Below, piece after piece: positions 45,595-55,595 of a DNA stretch of 64,000 nt. Under the pieces are notes generated by a model. It had not been told where the DNA came from. It worked only from the letters and a program-made list of their open reading frames with translations, and did not search any database. How positions within the stretch are numbered: position 1 is the stretch's first letter; the number at the start of each line of letters is the position of its first letter. The translations under genes and the position numbers were made by a program. The DNA is taken from the NCBI RefSeq assembly GCF_030996345.1, contig NZ_CP118747.1:1486001-1550000 (forward strand), given 5' to 3'. The DNA comes from Acidithiobacillus sp. AMEEHan. GTDB lineage: Bacteria; Pseudomonadota; Gammaproteobacteria; Acidithiobacillales; Acidithiobacillaceae.

Positions 45595-48451
45595 ATGGCT
45601 ACGGTCATGGAGTTCGAGGATCACAAGAAGCAGGAAATCAAGTACAGCACCTGCTACATGTGCGCCTGTCGCTGCGGTATCAAGGTCACCGTAGAAGACA
45701 ACAAGGTGCGTTTCATCCAGGGTAACCGCAATCATCCGATCAACCAGGGGTGCTCTGCGCCAAGGGCTCGGCGGGGATTATGAAACAGTATTCCCCGGGC
45801 AAGCTGCGCAATCCCTTGCGACGCAAGCCGGGCACCGAGCGTGGTGCCGGCGAGTTCGAGGAGATTTCCTGGGATGAGGCCCTCGATATCCTGACCAAGC
45901 GCCTTGAGCACATTCGCGCTACGGACCCGGACAAACTGGCCTACTTCACCGGTCGTGACCAGATGCAGGCGCTGACTGGGCTCTGGGCGCAGCAGTTTGG
46001 CACCCTGAACTGGTCCGCGCATGGCGGCTTCTGCTCCGTCAATATGGCCACTGCCGGCCTGTACATGCTTGGACATGCCTTCTGGGAGTTTGGTGACCCG
46101 GACTGGGATCGAACCAAATATTTCATGCTTTGGGTGTCGCTGAGGATCACTCCTCCAATCCGATGAAGATTGGTCTGGAAAAGCTCAAGCGTAACGGTGG
46201 TAAGTTCGTGGGCGTCAATCCGGCGCGCACTGGTTATCAGGCCATTGCCGACGAGTGGGTGCCCATCCGTCCGGGCACGGACGGCATGTTTGCGTTGTCC
46301 ATGGTGCATGTTCTTCTGCAGAACGAGCAGTTCGATTGGGACTTTTTGTTGCGCTATACCAACGCTCCCTTCCTGGTAGTGAATACCCCCGGCCAGAAGG
46401 GCGACGGCCTGATTTGGCGCGATGCCGAGGGGCATCCCCTGGTCTGGGATCTCGAACAGCAGGCCTACGTCAATGGTATGCAGCCAGGTGTCAAGGCGGC
46501 TTTGTTTGGTGAATTCCAGACCCCCGATGGTCGGCCCGTGCGCACCGTCATGTCGATCCTCGCCGAGCGCTACCTGGACGACCGCTATAGCCCGGCCAAC
46601 GCCAGCAAGATCACCGGCATCCCTGCCGAAACCATCGAGCGCCTGGCCCTGGAAATGGCCCATGTTGCGTTCAAGGAAAGCATCGAGATCGAAGTCGAGT
46701 GGACCGACTGGGCCGGCCGCAAGCACGATAAGTTCATCGGGCGACCGGTGTCCATGCACGCCATGCGCGGCATCTCTGCTCACTCCAACGGTATGCAGGC
46801 AGCGCGTGCCATCCATCTGGTGCAGATTCTTTTGGGTACCATTGACTGCCCCGGAGGGTTTCGCGCCAAGGCGCCGTACCCCAAGCCGGTGCCGCCGCCA
46901 AACAAGCCGGCGCAGCACAGTGCGCCCAACACGCCGCTCAAGTCCTTGCCGCTGGGTTTCCCGACCGCGCCCGAGGACCTGGTCATCGACGAGAATGGCA
47001 ACCCGAAGCGGATCGACAAGGCCTATTCCTGGGAGGCGCCGATTGCCAACCACGGTCTGATGCACATGGTGATCACCAACGCGGTCAACAAAGATCCTTA
47101 TGGCATCGATACCCTGATCTTCTTCATGGCGAACATGAGTTGGAACTCCACCATGAACACCGCCAATGTGCAGGAGATGCTGAAAGCCAAGGACGAGAAT
47201 GGCGAGTACAAGATTCCCTTTCTGGTGGTCATCGATGCCTTCCATTCGGAGATGGTGAATTTTGGCGATCTGGTCCTGCCCGATACCACGTACTTGGAGC
47301 GCTACGATTCGATTTCTCTGCTCGATCGTCCCATCTCCGAGCCGGACGCTATCTGTGATTCCATCCGCCATCCGATCCTTAAGCCCGATCGTAATGTGCG
47401 GCCTTGGCAGGACGTCATGGTTGAATTGGCAGGACGGCTCAAGTTCCCGGCCTTCACCAAGGAAGATGGCACGCCGAAATTCAGTGGCTATAAGGATTTC
47501 ATCGCCAATTTCGAGCGTGCTCCGGGGATCGGCTTTCTGGCAGGTTGGCGAGGCAAGGATGGTGAGACGCACCTGCGTGGCGCTCCGAACCCCAACCAGT
47601 GGGATCGCTACATCGAAAATCAGGGGTTTTTCCAGTATCATCTGCCCAAGTCGCAGCGCTTCTATCGCTTTGCGAACAAGGAATATCTGGAATTGGCGCA
47701 GCGGGTGGGATTCAATCCTACGGCCGACCCCATCGTCATCGAATTGTATTCTGAGGCTTTCCAACGCTTCCGCCTGGCGGGGCAGGGACTCTACGACGGT
47801 CCGATGCCCAAGGATCCCGTCGATCGCGAACGTCTGGCCACCTATTTCGATCCGTTGCCGGACTTCTATGAGCCCTTGGAGCAGCAGCGTATCGACAAGA
47901 AGGAGTATCCCTTCTTTGCCGTCAATCAGCGTCCCATGATGATGTATCACTCCTGGGATAGCCAGAATGCCTGGTTGCGTCAGATCATCGCGCAGAATTA
48001 TCTGTACATGAACCGGCAGCGCGGCGAGCAGATGGGCATTCGGGATAAGAGCTGGGTCTGGGTCGAGAGTCACAATGGCAAGATCCGCGTTCAAGTGAAG
48101 CTGATCGAAGGCTGTCAGGAAGACACTGTCTGGACCTGGAATGCCATCGGCAAGCAGTCTGGGGCCTGGGGTCTCAAGCCTGACGCCGCCGAGGCCACTC
48201 GTGGCTTCCTGATGAACCACCTGATTTCGGAATTGCTACCCCCCAAACAGGGGGAGCGGCGACTGACCAACTCCGATCCGATCACCGGTCAAGCGGCGTG
48301 GTATGATCTGATGGTCAAAATTTATCCGGCGGCGCCGGGCGAAGAGGGCACCTGGCCTACTTTCCCGACCATGAAACCGCTACCCGGCGACACTCCCGCA
48401 CCCGACGTGCTGCGGTATCACACCCACGAGCCCGTCAATCTCAAGTCCTGA
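45595..48451 (+). CDS. soeA: SoeA-like molybdopterin oxidoreductase, catalytic subunit (frame broken by two one-base deficits)
   Basis: This is the large subunit of a three-part molybdoenzyme, probably cytoplasmic sulfite:quinone oxidoreductase. The [4Fe-4S] motif is near the N-terminus (STCYMCACRCG, then GVLCAKGSAG). No Tat signal precedes it, which fits a cytoplasmic SoeA. GGFCSVNM is a candidate Mo-ligand segment. C-terminal cofactor-binding blocks are present (ANMSWNSTMNT, VVIDAFHSEMVNFGDLVLPDTTYLER). Breaks are at G 45747-45750 (four for five) and G 46132-46134 (three for four). Restored length is about 952 residues. Related thiosulfate/polysulfide reductase A proteins are the alternative; sHdr context favours sulfite. 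Confidence 0.87.
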
Positions 48452-48469
48452 GTAGGCAAGGAGCGCGAT

Positions 48470-49162
48470 ATGAGACTTGGATTAGTCATTGATCTGGACA
48501 CCTGTGTTGGCTGTCATGCCTGTGCGGTTGCCTGTAAGGAATGGAATACCAGCGGTACCACGGCGCCGTTGACTGACTATAATCCGTACGGCGCCAAGCC
48601 GTCCGGGGTCTGGTTCAACCGCATCCGGCACTATGAAATTGGCGAATATCCCTACAATAAGACGGTCAATTTTCCGATGTCCTGCATGCATTGTGAAAAT
48701 GCGGAATGCGTCACCGTCTGTCCCACCGGTGCGAGCCACAAGCGCCCAGAGGATGGCATCGTTCTCGTCGATCAAAGCAAGTGCATGGGCTGTAATTACT
48801 GCTCCTGGGCCTGTCCGTACGGCGCCCGCGAGCTGGATCGGGTCTCCGGCACGATGAAGAAGTGCACCCTCTGCATCGACCGCATTTACGACATGGAAAT
48901 CCCCGAAGAAGAGCGTCAGCCGGCCTGCGTGCTGACCTGTCCGGCGCATGCGCGCATGTTCGGTGATTTCGACGATCCGGAGAGTCCAGTCAGTCGCGCC
49001 GTGCGCGAGCGCGGTGGCTACCAGCTCATGCCGGAATTGAATTATGACCCGAGCAATCATTATCTGCCGCCGCGCGTACACGCTCCTATCCCTACGGAGG
49101 GTTTGAAAAAGAAGGCTGGCGCGAAGGTCAAGGAGTGGGTCAATCGTGTGGTGGAGCGCTAA
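48470..49162 (+). CDS. soeB: SoeB-like iron-sulfur subunit
   Basis: This is the electron-transfer subunit of the molybdoenzyme, 230 residues. Four clusters are indicated by CVGCHACAVACKEWN, CMHCENAECVTVCPTGA, CMGCNYCSWACPYGA and CTLCIDRIYDMEIPEEERQPAC. There is no Tat signal. AAGGAG precedes the ATG at 48470. It passes electrons from SoeA to SoeC. Confidence 0.93.
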   Translation: MRLGLVIDLDTCVGCHACAVACKEWNTSGTTAPLTDYNPYGAKPSGVWFNRIRHYEIGEYPYNKTVNFPMSCMHCENAECVTVCPTGASHKRPEDGIVLVDQSKCMGCNYCSWACPYGARELDRVSGTMKKCTLCIDRIYDMEIPEEERQPACVLTCPAHARMFGDFDDPESPVSRAVRERGGYQLMPELNYDPSNHYLPPRVHAPIPTEGLKKKAGAKVKEWVNRVVER

Positions 49163-49171
49163 GGAGACGTT

Positions 49172-50110
49172 ATGCACGCGGCACTGGCAGTCATATTTCT
49201 CACCCTTTTTTCTGGCGGCGGATTTGGTCTGATGGCGCTCATCGCCATCGTCAACGATCTCCATATCGACGGTGGGCTAAGTCCCGTGCAAACCCTTGCC
49301 GCGGTGATTTTGTCTTTGATCTTTGTCACCATTGGCATGCTGTCTTCAACGGCGCATCTCGCCAATCCGAAAAATGCGTGGCGAGCCTTTACCCGCTGGC
49401 GTACTTCCTGGTTGGCACGCGAAGGCATCTTTGCCGTCGCCTATTATCCCTTTGCTTTCGCCTACTTGGTTTGGACCTTTGTTTCGGGCGCTCCGGATGC
49501 GACGATAGGTTTGATTCTGGCCAGTCTGGCGGGGCTGATCGGGCTCATCACCATCTTCTGTCAAGGCATGATCTACGCCGTTCTACGCACCATTCGGCAG
49601 TGGAATACGGCTCTGGTACCGGCCAATTTCTACGCTATGGGACTGGCCATCGGAGCGACGCTTCTCGCTGCCATTCGTGTCTCCACTGGCGACGACGCCG
49701 GCGTTTTCGTTGGGATTGCCATCGCTCTGATTGCCGCTGTAGCGGTAATGAAGGCAATCTACTACTTCTGGATTGCGCGTCCGTCCGGGCCAACGATTCG
49801 CACGGCAACGGGTTTCAATCGCTTTACGGTCCGTATTCTGGATCAAGGGCATACTTTCGGTACCTTCCTGACGGAGGAGTTTGGCCACACTCTGGCACGA
49901 GACAAGGCACGCGGTATCAAGCTGATGATGTATTTCTTCGCAGTCATCGTGCCGATCATTGGACTGGCCTTTGCGGTGGCGGATCAGTCTGCCGTTGCGG
50001 CGGTCATCGCTGCGGTGTCCATCGTGTTTGGATTGGGTGTGGAGCGCTGGCTGTTCTTTGTCGAGGCACAACACGTGGTGAACCTGTATCATGGTCGTCA
50101 GCGCTGCTGA
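49172..50110 (+). CDS. soeC: SoeC-like membrane anchor (DmsC family)
   Basis: This 312-residue protein has about eight hydrophobic helices. The DmsC-like N-terminus MHAALAVIFLTLFSGGGFGLM and the segments VTIGMLSSTAHLANPKNAWRAF and SWLAREGIFAVAYYPFAFAYL are typical of the quinone-reacting anchor of DMSO-reductase-type complexes. AAGGAG lies just upstream. The 3' end overlaps moaA by 20 bases. Confidence 0.92.
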   Translation: MHAALAVIFLTLFSGGGFGLMALIAIVNDLHIDGGLSPVQTLAAVILSLIFVTIGMLSSTAHLANPKNAWRAFTRWRTSWLAREGIFAVAYYPFAFAYLVWTFVSGAPDATIGLILASLAGLIGLITIFCQGMIYAVLRTIRQWNTALVPANFYAMGLAIGATLLAAIRVSTGDDAGVFVGIAIALIAAVAVMKAIYYFWIARPSGPTIRTATGFNRFTVRILDQGHTFGTFLTEEFGHTLARDKARGIKLMMYFFAVIVPIIGLAFAVADQSAVAAVIAAVSIVFGLGVERWLFFVEAQHVVNLYHGRQRC

Positions 50111-51149
50111 GTCCGCCAGCATCATCTCCTCTCCCGACGAGGTGACTGGTCTGGGAGAGGGGCTCTGGGATCAGTTTGGCCGACGCATCACCTACCTGCG
50201 GCTATCCCTCACCGAACACTGTAACTTTCGCTGTCAGTACTGTAGTCCAGCGGAGGGTACGCCGTACTTCGCACGCGAAGACCACTTGCGTCCTGATGAG
50301 ATCCACCTCGTCCTACGCAGCTTTCAGGCCCTGGGTCTGCAACATCTGCGCTTCACCGGGGGCGAGCCTCTTATTCATCCACAGCTCCTTGGCCACGTTG
50401 GTTTTGCCAAAAAGTTGGGTATCGGCAAAATCAGTCTCAGTAGTAATGGCTATCTGCTTGATCGCTTGGCCGAGCCCCTTGCTCAGGCGGGTCTCAACAG
50501 CCTCAATGTCAGTCTGGATTCCCTCGACCCCGAAAAATTCCAACAGATAACCCGGGGAGGGGTGTTGCCGCGTGTGCTCCGCGGCATTGATGCCGCGCGT
50601 GCGGCTGGCATACCCCGCATCAAGATCAATACGGTTTTGCTGCGCAGTGTCAACGGCTTGGAACTGGCGTCTTTGGTCGATTATGCGGTCGCCCGTGGTT
50701 TGGAGATTCGCTTCATCGAAACCATGCCGTTGGGTAGTGCGGGTAGCGGCAGTCAGGACCAGGACTATCTCTCTGCCAGTGAGGCACGGGCGATGATTGA
50801 GAGGGAGTTCGGGGCGCTTTTGCCGCTTGCGAATAGTCGCGACCAAGGTCCGGCAAGGCGGTACACCCTGGCCGGCGGACACGGTAGCATTGGTTTCATC
50901 ACTCCCATCAGCGACAATTTTTGCGCAACATGCAATCGGGTGCGTCTGACCGCAACCGGTCGTCTCGTTTTTTGCCTTGGTCAGGAGGCGGGTATGGAGT
51001 TGCGTCCCTTGCTCCGCTCTGGCATCGATATGGCCGAACTTGGCAAGGCGATCGCACAGGGTATCTGGCAAGAAAAGCCCGAACGGCATGTCTTCGATCG
51101 GGATCGCAACCGCTCTTCAAAGATATTTATGATGCGTCTTGGGGGCTGA
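50091..51149 (+). CDS. moaA: GTP 3',8-cyclase MoaA
   Basis: This radical SAM enzyme begins molybdopterin synthesis. At 352 residues the SAM cluster is C44-x3-C48-x2-C51 (TEHCNFRCQYCSP), with LRFTGGEPLIHP after it. The C-terminal second cluster includes DNFCATCNRVRLTATGRLVFCLG. The end (RNRSSKIFMMRLGG) is a normal MoaA terminus with the GG motif. Overlap with soeC makes cofactor synthesis part of the enzyme operon. Confidence 0.96.
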   Translation: MVVSAAESASIISSPDEVTGLGEGLWDQFGRRITYLRLSLTEHCNFRCQYCSPAEGTPYFAREDHLRPDEIHLVLRSFQALGLQHLRFTGGEPLIHPQLLGHVGFAKKLGIGKISLSSNGYLLDRLAEPLAQAGLNSLNVSLDSLDPEKFQQITRGGVLPRVLRGIDAARAAGIPRIKINTVLLRSVNGLELASLVDYAVARGLEIRFIETMPLGSAGSGSQDQDYLSASEARAMIEREFGALLPLANSRDQGPARRYTLAGGHGSIGFITPISDNFCATCNRVRLTATGRLVFCLGQEAGMELRPLLRSGIDMAELGKAIAQGIWQEKPERHVFDRDRNRSSKIFMMRLGG

Positions 51150-51220
51150 GATAGATTAGAATTCTGATCGACAGAGGTGTTACCATTAGCGGATGCGATT
51201 TGTGGAGTGGACCGAAGATC

Positions 51221-51537
51221 ATGTATGGTTTCAAAGAAGTGACCGCCGAGCAGTTGAAGGAGATGCAGGAGAAGGCGCAGGCCTTCACTCTGATTGACGT
51301 GCGCTCACCGGCGGAGGTTGCCCGCGGGATGATCAGTGGCGCAAAACACATTCCCCTGCATCTGTTGCCGATGAGTATGGCCGAGATCGACAAAGAGAAG
51401 CCCTTGGTATTCTATTGTCTGAGTGGGGGCGCTCGTCGCAGGCTTGCGCGTTCGCGGCCGCACAAGGCTTCTCGGAGGTGTACAATCTGCGAGGTGGGAT
51501 TTCGGGCTGGGCCAACCGCTCTTACCCCATTGTCTAG
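51221..51537 (+). CDS. rhd: rhodanese-domain sulfurtransferase (frame broken by one-base deficit)
   Basis: Single-domain rhodaneses move sulfane sulfur in the cytoplasm. FTLIDVRSPAEVARGMISGAK and HIPLHLLP are in the first frame. The active loop and C-terminus (RSSQACAFAAAQGF and NLRGGISGWANRSYPI) are in a second. The join is at G 51425-51429, five for an expected six. Adding one G makes CLSGGRSSQA, a standard CxxGxR active loop with Cys66. Restored length is about 105 residues. It heads the rhd-tusA-dsrE-hdr order known from sHdr loci. Confidence 0.9.
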
Positions 51538-51661
51538 TCCGGCGTATAAGAATATGCTGAAATATGCCGAACTAATCAACAAATTAAAATCTTTGCCTTG
51601 CTTGGCAGGCAAATCCTGATACATTCGTACGCTGTTGTTTGACTTGAGAGTGGAGGTTGCA

Positions 51662-51892
51662 ATGGTACAAGAAGACAAACTGCTGGATGCCCGTGGACTG
51701 AATTGCCCGCTGCCCATCCTGCGCACCAAGAAGGCCCTGGGAGAGATGAGTGCCGGACAAGTCCTGAAAATCGTCGCTACCGATCCCGGTGCAGTGAAGG
51801 ACTTTGAGGCGTTCTCCAAGCAGACCAAGAATCCTCTGCTCGATCAGGCGGAAGCCGGCGGCGAGTTCGTATTCTTCATTCAAAAGGCCTGA
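51662..51892 (+). CDS. tusA: TusA sulfur carrier
   Basis: TusA is a small cytoplasmic persulfide carrier. At 76 residues it has LDARGLNCPLPIL with the active Cys15. VLKIVATDPGAVKDFEAF and FVFFIQK follow. GGAGG precedes the ATG at 51662. In sHdr organisms it hands sulfur between rhodanese, DsrE and the sHdr complex. Confidence 0.96.
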   Translation: MVQEDKLLDARGLNCPLPILRTKKALGEMSAGQVLKIVATDPGAVKDFEAFSKQTKNPLLDQAEAGGEFVFFIQKA

Positions 51893-51943
51893 TGAGCCTG
51901 TGGCACCAGCGATTTGATCTCTGGTGCCCTCGAGGAGTGAATC

Positions 51944-52414
51944 ATGGATGAAAAAAAGCTGGCGATTGTCGCTACCAAAGGTACGCTGGACTGGGGGTAT
52001 CCGCCCTTCATCTTGGCCTCTACCGCTGCGGCCCTGGGTTACAATGTAGAAATCTTCTTCACCTTCTATGGCCTGCAGTTACTGAAGAAAGATCTTGGGC
52101 ATCTGCGGGTTAGCCCGCTCGGGAACCCGGCCATGCCGATGCCGGTGCCCATGCCGACCTTGATGATGGTCTTGCCCGGAATGGAAGGTATGGCAACCTC
52201 CATGATGAAGAGCAAGATGAAGGCCAAGGGTGTGGCAAGCCTCGAAGAATTGCGTGAATTGTGCGTCGAGGCGGAAGTGCGCATGATTGCCTGCCAAATG
52301 ACGGTGGATCTCTTCGAGTTTGATACGGCCGATTTCATCGACGGCATCGAGTTGGGCGGTGCTGCTGCGTTCTTTGAGTTTGCGGGCGAGTCCGACATCA
52401 CCTTGTTCATCTGA
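51944..52414 (+). CDS. dsrE3A: DsrE3A-type sulfur transferase
   Basis: This 156-residue cytoplasmic/peripheral protein matches the DsrE3A pattern: LAIVATKGTLDWGYPPFILAS, NVEIFFTFYGLQLL, a Met/Pro-rich loop (MPMPVPMPTLMMVLPGM), and two Cys at 107 and 117 (ELCVEAEVRMIACQM). It lies between tusA and hdrC1, the order conserved in sHdr clusters. It probably receives sulfur and gives it to TusA. Confidence 0.9.
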   Translation: MDEKKLAIVATKGTLDWGYPPFILASTAAALGYNVEIFFTFYGLQLLKKDLGHLRVSPLGNPAMPMPVPMPTLMMVLPGMEGMATSMMKSKMKAKGVASLEELRELCVEAEVRMIACQMTVDLFEFDTADFIDGIELGGAAAFFEFAGESDITLFI

Positions 52415-52482
52415 TCGGAACGGATCAGGGGTGTGGCGGTCAGACAGATATCGGCTTACTACTGCTAGTGAGGAGCAAGTAA

Positions 52483-53166
52483 ATGGCGACTTACGCTGAA
52501 ATGAAAGAGATGTTCGACGAGATTCGTGCCGACTTCCGGTACGATCACGAACTCAATGGTTGTCTAAACTGCGGTATCTGCACCGCCACCTGTCCGTCGG
52601 CACAGTTTTACGATTACAGCCCGCGGGAGATCGTCCAGCTCTTGTGGACGGAAAACGTGGAACAGATCTATGACGCCATGCAGGAGAAGATCTGGGCTTG
52701 CGCGCAATGCATGACCTGCGCCGCGCGTTGCCCCTTCAAAAACTCTCCTGGTGGCTTGGTGATGATCATGCGCGAAGTTTCCATTCGCCATGGTATGCAG
52801 TCTGCGAAGGACGTATTGCGGCCCTTCGGGCGCGTGATGCTCAAGCTCATCACCACCGGTAACCAGCTGTCCCCGGATATGATCCAGCCGGATCACTTCC
52901 CGGACTGGGGTCCAAATATTCAGAAGGTGGAGGGTGACCTTCGCGTGTTGCGCAAGGCGATTCCGGTGCGCACCCTGCAGACCGTTGAAACTGCGTGGGA
53001 AGTCTCCCTCAAAACTTCTGTGGAAATGTACACCATTTGGGAAATGACTGGCGTGCTCAAGTCCTTGGAAACCATGGATGAAAATCTCTTTGACGTGATC
53101 GAGGATTTCATCGATGAGAAGCGCGAGGACTACGAAGACTGGCTCGAAAGCCATGGCGACGAGTAA
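52483..53166 (+). CDS. hdrC1: sHdrC1 iron-sulfur subunit
   Basis: This 227-residue HdrC-like protein of the sulfur-oxidising complex has two ferredoxin-type sites: C27-C30-C33-C37 (GCLNCGICTATCP) and C73-C76-C79-C83 (ACAQCMTCAARCPF). The helical C-terminus is acidic. It transfers electrons between HdrB1 and HdrA. It starts 68 bases after dsrE3A and 12 bases before hdrB1. Confidence 0.95.
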   Translation: MATYAEMKEMFDEIRADFRYDHELNGCLNCGICTATCPSAQFYDYSPREIVQLLWTENVEQIYDAMQEKIWACAQCMTCAARCPFKNSPGGLVMIMREVSIRHGMQSAKDVLRPFGRVMLKLITTGNQLSPDMIQPDHFPDWGPNIQKVEGDLRVLRKAIPVRTLQTVETAWEVSLKTSVEMYTIWEMTGVLKSLETMDENLFDVIEDFIDEKREDYEDWLESHGDE

Positions 53167-53178
53167 GGGGTGACGAAA

Positions 53179-54512
53179 ATGAGTGAAAACACGACGCAGC
53201 AAGGGGTAGCCGGGCACGGTGCCTTTTTTCAGGACACCAATCTGAAAGCCGAGGAAGCCGAAGCGGCGACGGCGTGGGTGCGCAACCATGTTGACCGGCG
53301 CTCGGTGGATCTGGGCGAGCGCATGGACGACATCCGCGAGCACATGTGGGAGTTGGAGAGAGAGGGCGAGATCATCGTCCATCGCATCACCGATGATCAC
53401 AAGCCGATCGAGGTCGAAACCCTCTTCGGCTGGAAGAAGCGGGTGCCCACCAACCAGCTCTGGCATCACAAGAGCTGCGGGCAGTGCGGCAACATCCCCG
53501 GCTATCCCACCAGCCTCATGTGGTTCATGAACAAGTTCGGTATCGACTACCTCGACGAGACCGACCAGACCTCCTGCACCGCCTGGAACTATCATGGCTC
53601 CGGCATCGGCAACGTCGAATCCCTGGCCGCCGTATTCCTGCGCAACTTCCACCAGGCCTACGTCTCCGGCAAACAGCACGGCTTCGAGAATGGCCACTTC
53701 TACCCCCTGGTACACTGTGGCACCTCCTTCGGCAACTACAAGGAGATTCGCAAGTACCTGATCGAATCTGCCGAACTGCGCGAAAAGGTCAAGAAGATCC
53801 TCGGCAAGCTCGGGCGTCTGGTAGATGGCAAGATCGTCATTCCCGAAGAAGTGGTGCACTACAGCGAGTGGCTGCACGTGATGCGCAACCGCATCGCCAG
53901 CGAATTGCAGACCATCGACATGAGCAACATCCGCGTCACCGTGCACGCTGCCTGCCACTACTACAAGATGGTGGCCGAGGATGCGGTGTATGACAACACG
54001 GTTCTCGGTGGCAACCGCACGGCGGTGGGTACTTCGGTGGCCCAGGCCCTGGGGGCGCAGGTCATCGACTACTCCACCTGGTATGACTGCTGCGGCTTTG
54101 GTTTCCGCCACATCATCTCCGAGCGCGAGTTCACCCGCAGCTTCACCATGAACCGCAAGATCAAGGTCGCGCGGGAAGAAGCCAAGGCGGATGTGATGAT
54201 CGGCATCGACACCGGCTGCATCACCACCATGGACAAGAACCAGTGGATCGGCAAGGCGCACGACATGAACTATTCCGTGCCGATCATTGCCGACGTGCAG
54301 TTGGCGGCCTTGGCCTGTGGTGCCGATCCGTTCAAGATCGTGCAGCTGCAGTGGCACGCCTCCCCCTGCGAGGATCTGGTGGAGAAGATGGGCATCAGCT
54401 GGGATAAGGCCAAGGCCGATTTCCAGGAATACCTGAAGCAGGTCGAGCAAGGGAATGTGGAGTACCTCTACAACCCCGAACTCGCTACCAATCAGCAAAT
54501 CAATATGAAGAC
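53179..54512 (+). repeat. long inverted repeat, copy 2 (hdrB1 coding region)
   Basis: Partner of 14875-16208. The matching stretch begins at the ATG and stops eight codon positions or fewer before the end of the gene. Confidence 0.93.
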
Positions 54513-54522
54513 GGGTGCTTGA
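53179..54522 (+). CDS. hdrB1: sHdrB1 catalytic-type subunit
   Basis: This 447-residue HdrB-like protein has Cys-rich motifs KSCGQCGN (C100, C103), HAACHYYK, YDCCGFGF and DTGCITT. These suggest a noncubane-type iron-sulfur site as in HdrB. ATG at 53179 is preferred to GTG 53170, because AAGGGG is correctly spaced and it matches the start of the solitary copy. It lies in hdrC1-B1-A-hyp-C2-B2 order. A second copy with 445 identical residues is at 14862-16208. Confidence 0.96.
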   Translation: MSENTTQQGVAGHGAFFQDTNLKAEEAEAATAWVRNHVDRRSVDLGERMDDIREHMWELEREGEIIVHRITDDHKPIEVETLFGWKKRVPTNQLWHHKSCGQCGNIPGYPTSLMWFMNKFGIDYLDETDQTSCTAWNYHGSGIGNVESLAAVFLRNFHQAYVSGKQHGFENGHFYPLVHCGTSFGNYKEIRKYLIESAELREKVKKILGKLGRLVDGKIVIPEEVVHYSEWLHVMRNRIASELQTIDMSNIRVTVHAACHYYKMVAEDAVYDNTVLGGNRTAVGTSVAQALGAQVIDYSTWYDCCGFGFRHIISEREFTRSFTMNRKIKVAREEAKADVMIGIDTGCITTMDKNQWIGKAHDMNYSVPIIADVQLAALACGADPFKIVQLQWHASPCEDLVEKMGISWDKAKADFQEYLKQVEQGNVEYLYNPELATNQQINMKTGA

Positions 54523-54534
54523 GGAGAACGATCA

Positions 54535-55590
54535 GTGAGTGCACAAGATACGGTTCTAGTAGTAGGTGCGGGCCCGGCGGGCCTTTCCGCGGCGGCCACC
54601 GTGGCAGCCATGGGCAAGAAAGCAGTCATCGTCGAGAAGGAAGACATTCTTGGCGGTGCCCCGATCATCTCGGGGTATGCCAAGTTGGTTCCCTCGGGCG
54701 AGTGGGCCAAAGATGCCATCGGCCGTATGGTGAGTCGGGTAGAAGGGGACGGCAACGTCAGCATTCACAAGTCTACCAAGGTCACCCAGCTGGATGGCGA
54801 AGCTGGCAATTTTACTGCCACCCTGAGCAACGGTAAAAAGGTCGAGGCCGGCAGTATCGTCCTCGCTACCGGATTTACCCACTTCGACTCTATCAACAAG
54901 CCTGAGTGGGGATTCGGTACTTATGAAGACGTGTTGACCACCTCGCAGATGGAGCAGATGGTTGCTACTGGCAAGATTCAATGTCCGTCTGATGGTCGTG
55001 TGCCGGAGCGTGTTGCCATTTTACTCTGCGTCGGTTCCCGTGACCGGCAGATTGGCCGCGAGTGGTGCTCCAAGATCTGCTGCACAGTTTCTGCGAACTT
55101 GGCCATGGAGATCAAAGAGATCTCTCCGAGCACCGACGTGTTCATTTACTACATGGATATCCGGACCTTCGGGCTCTACGAAGACAAGTTCTACTGGAAG
55201 AGCCAGGAAGAGTACAAGACCAAGTTCGTCAAGGCGCGTATTGCCGAGGTGACCAAGTCTCCTGATGGCCGCCTCTTGGTAAAAGGCGAAGATACCTTGG
55301 TCAAGCGTCCGATCGTGATCCCGATGGACATCGTCGTACATGCTATTGGCATGGATCCGAATGCACTGAACCCCGAAATCGCCAAAACCTTTGGTATCGG
55401 TTTGGAAAAACACGGTTTCATCGACAAGGCCGAGCAGTACACCAACAGTCAGGGGACTACGCGGAAGGGTATTTACACTTGCGGCGCCTCTACCGGCCCG
55501 GAAGACATCGATACCTCGATCGCCCAAGGCCAGTCGGCTGGTTCCCGTGCGGTAGCGGATCTCTTCTCGGCACAGAAAGTCGCCGTTTGA
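54535..55590 (+). CDS. hdrA: sHdrA flavoprotein subunit
   Basis: This 351-residue FAD/NAD-type core has the dinucleotide fold at VLVVGAGPAGLSAA. The Cys cluster LLCVGSRDRQIGREWCSKICC binds an iron-sulfur centre. IYTCGASTGPEDI is the C-terminal FAD motif. It lacks the extra ferredoxin domains of methanogen HdrA. The start is GTG 54535, with GGAG upstream in the hdrB1 end. It is the electron hub of sHdr. Confidence 0.95.
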   Translation: MSAQDTVLVVGAGPAGLSAAATVAAMGKKAVIVEKEDILGGAPIISGYAKLVPSGEWAKDAIGRMVSRVEGDGNVSIHKSTKVTQLDGEAGNFTATLSNGKKVEAGSIVLATGFTHFDSINKPEWGFGTYEDVLTTSQMEQMVATGKIQCPSDGRVPERVAILLCVGSRDRQIGREWCSKICCTVSANLAMEIKEISPSTDVFIYYMDIRTFGLYEDKFYWKSQEEYKTKFVKARIAEVTKSPDGRLLVKGEDTLVKRPIVIPMDIVVHAIGMDPNALNPEIAKTFGIGLEKHGFIDKAEQYTNSQGTTRKGIYTCGASTGPEDIDTSIAQGQSAGSRAVADLFSAQKVAV

Positions 55591-55595
55591 TCCTG

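Noticed and set aside
45941-48220. Very long open frame (759 codons) on the minus strand
   Set aside because: It is the mirror of soeA in a G+C-rich region. The plus-strand product has complete molybdoenzyme motifs; the minus product has none.
52564-54498. 644-codon minus-strand frame, with a similar plus-strand frame at 14826-16280
   Set aside because: Both are antisense to the two hdrB1 copies (and hdrC1). They look conserved only because the sense genes are duplicated.
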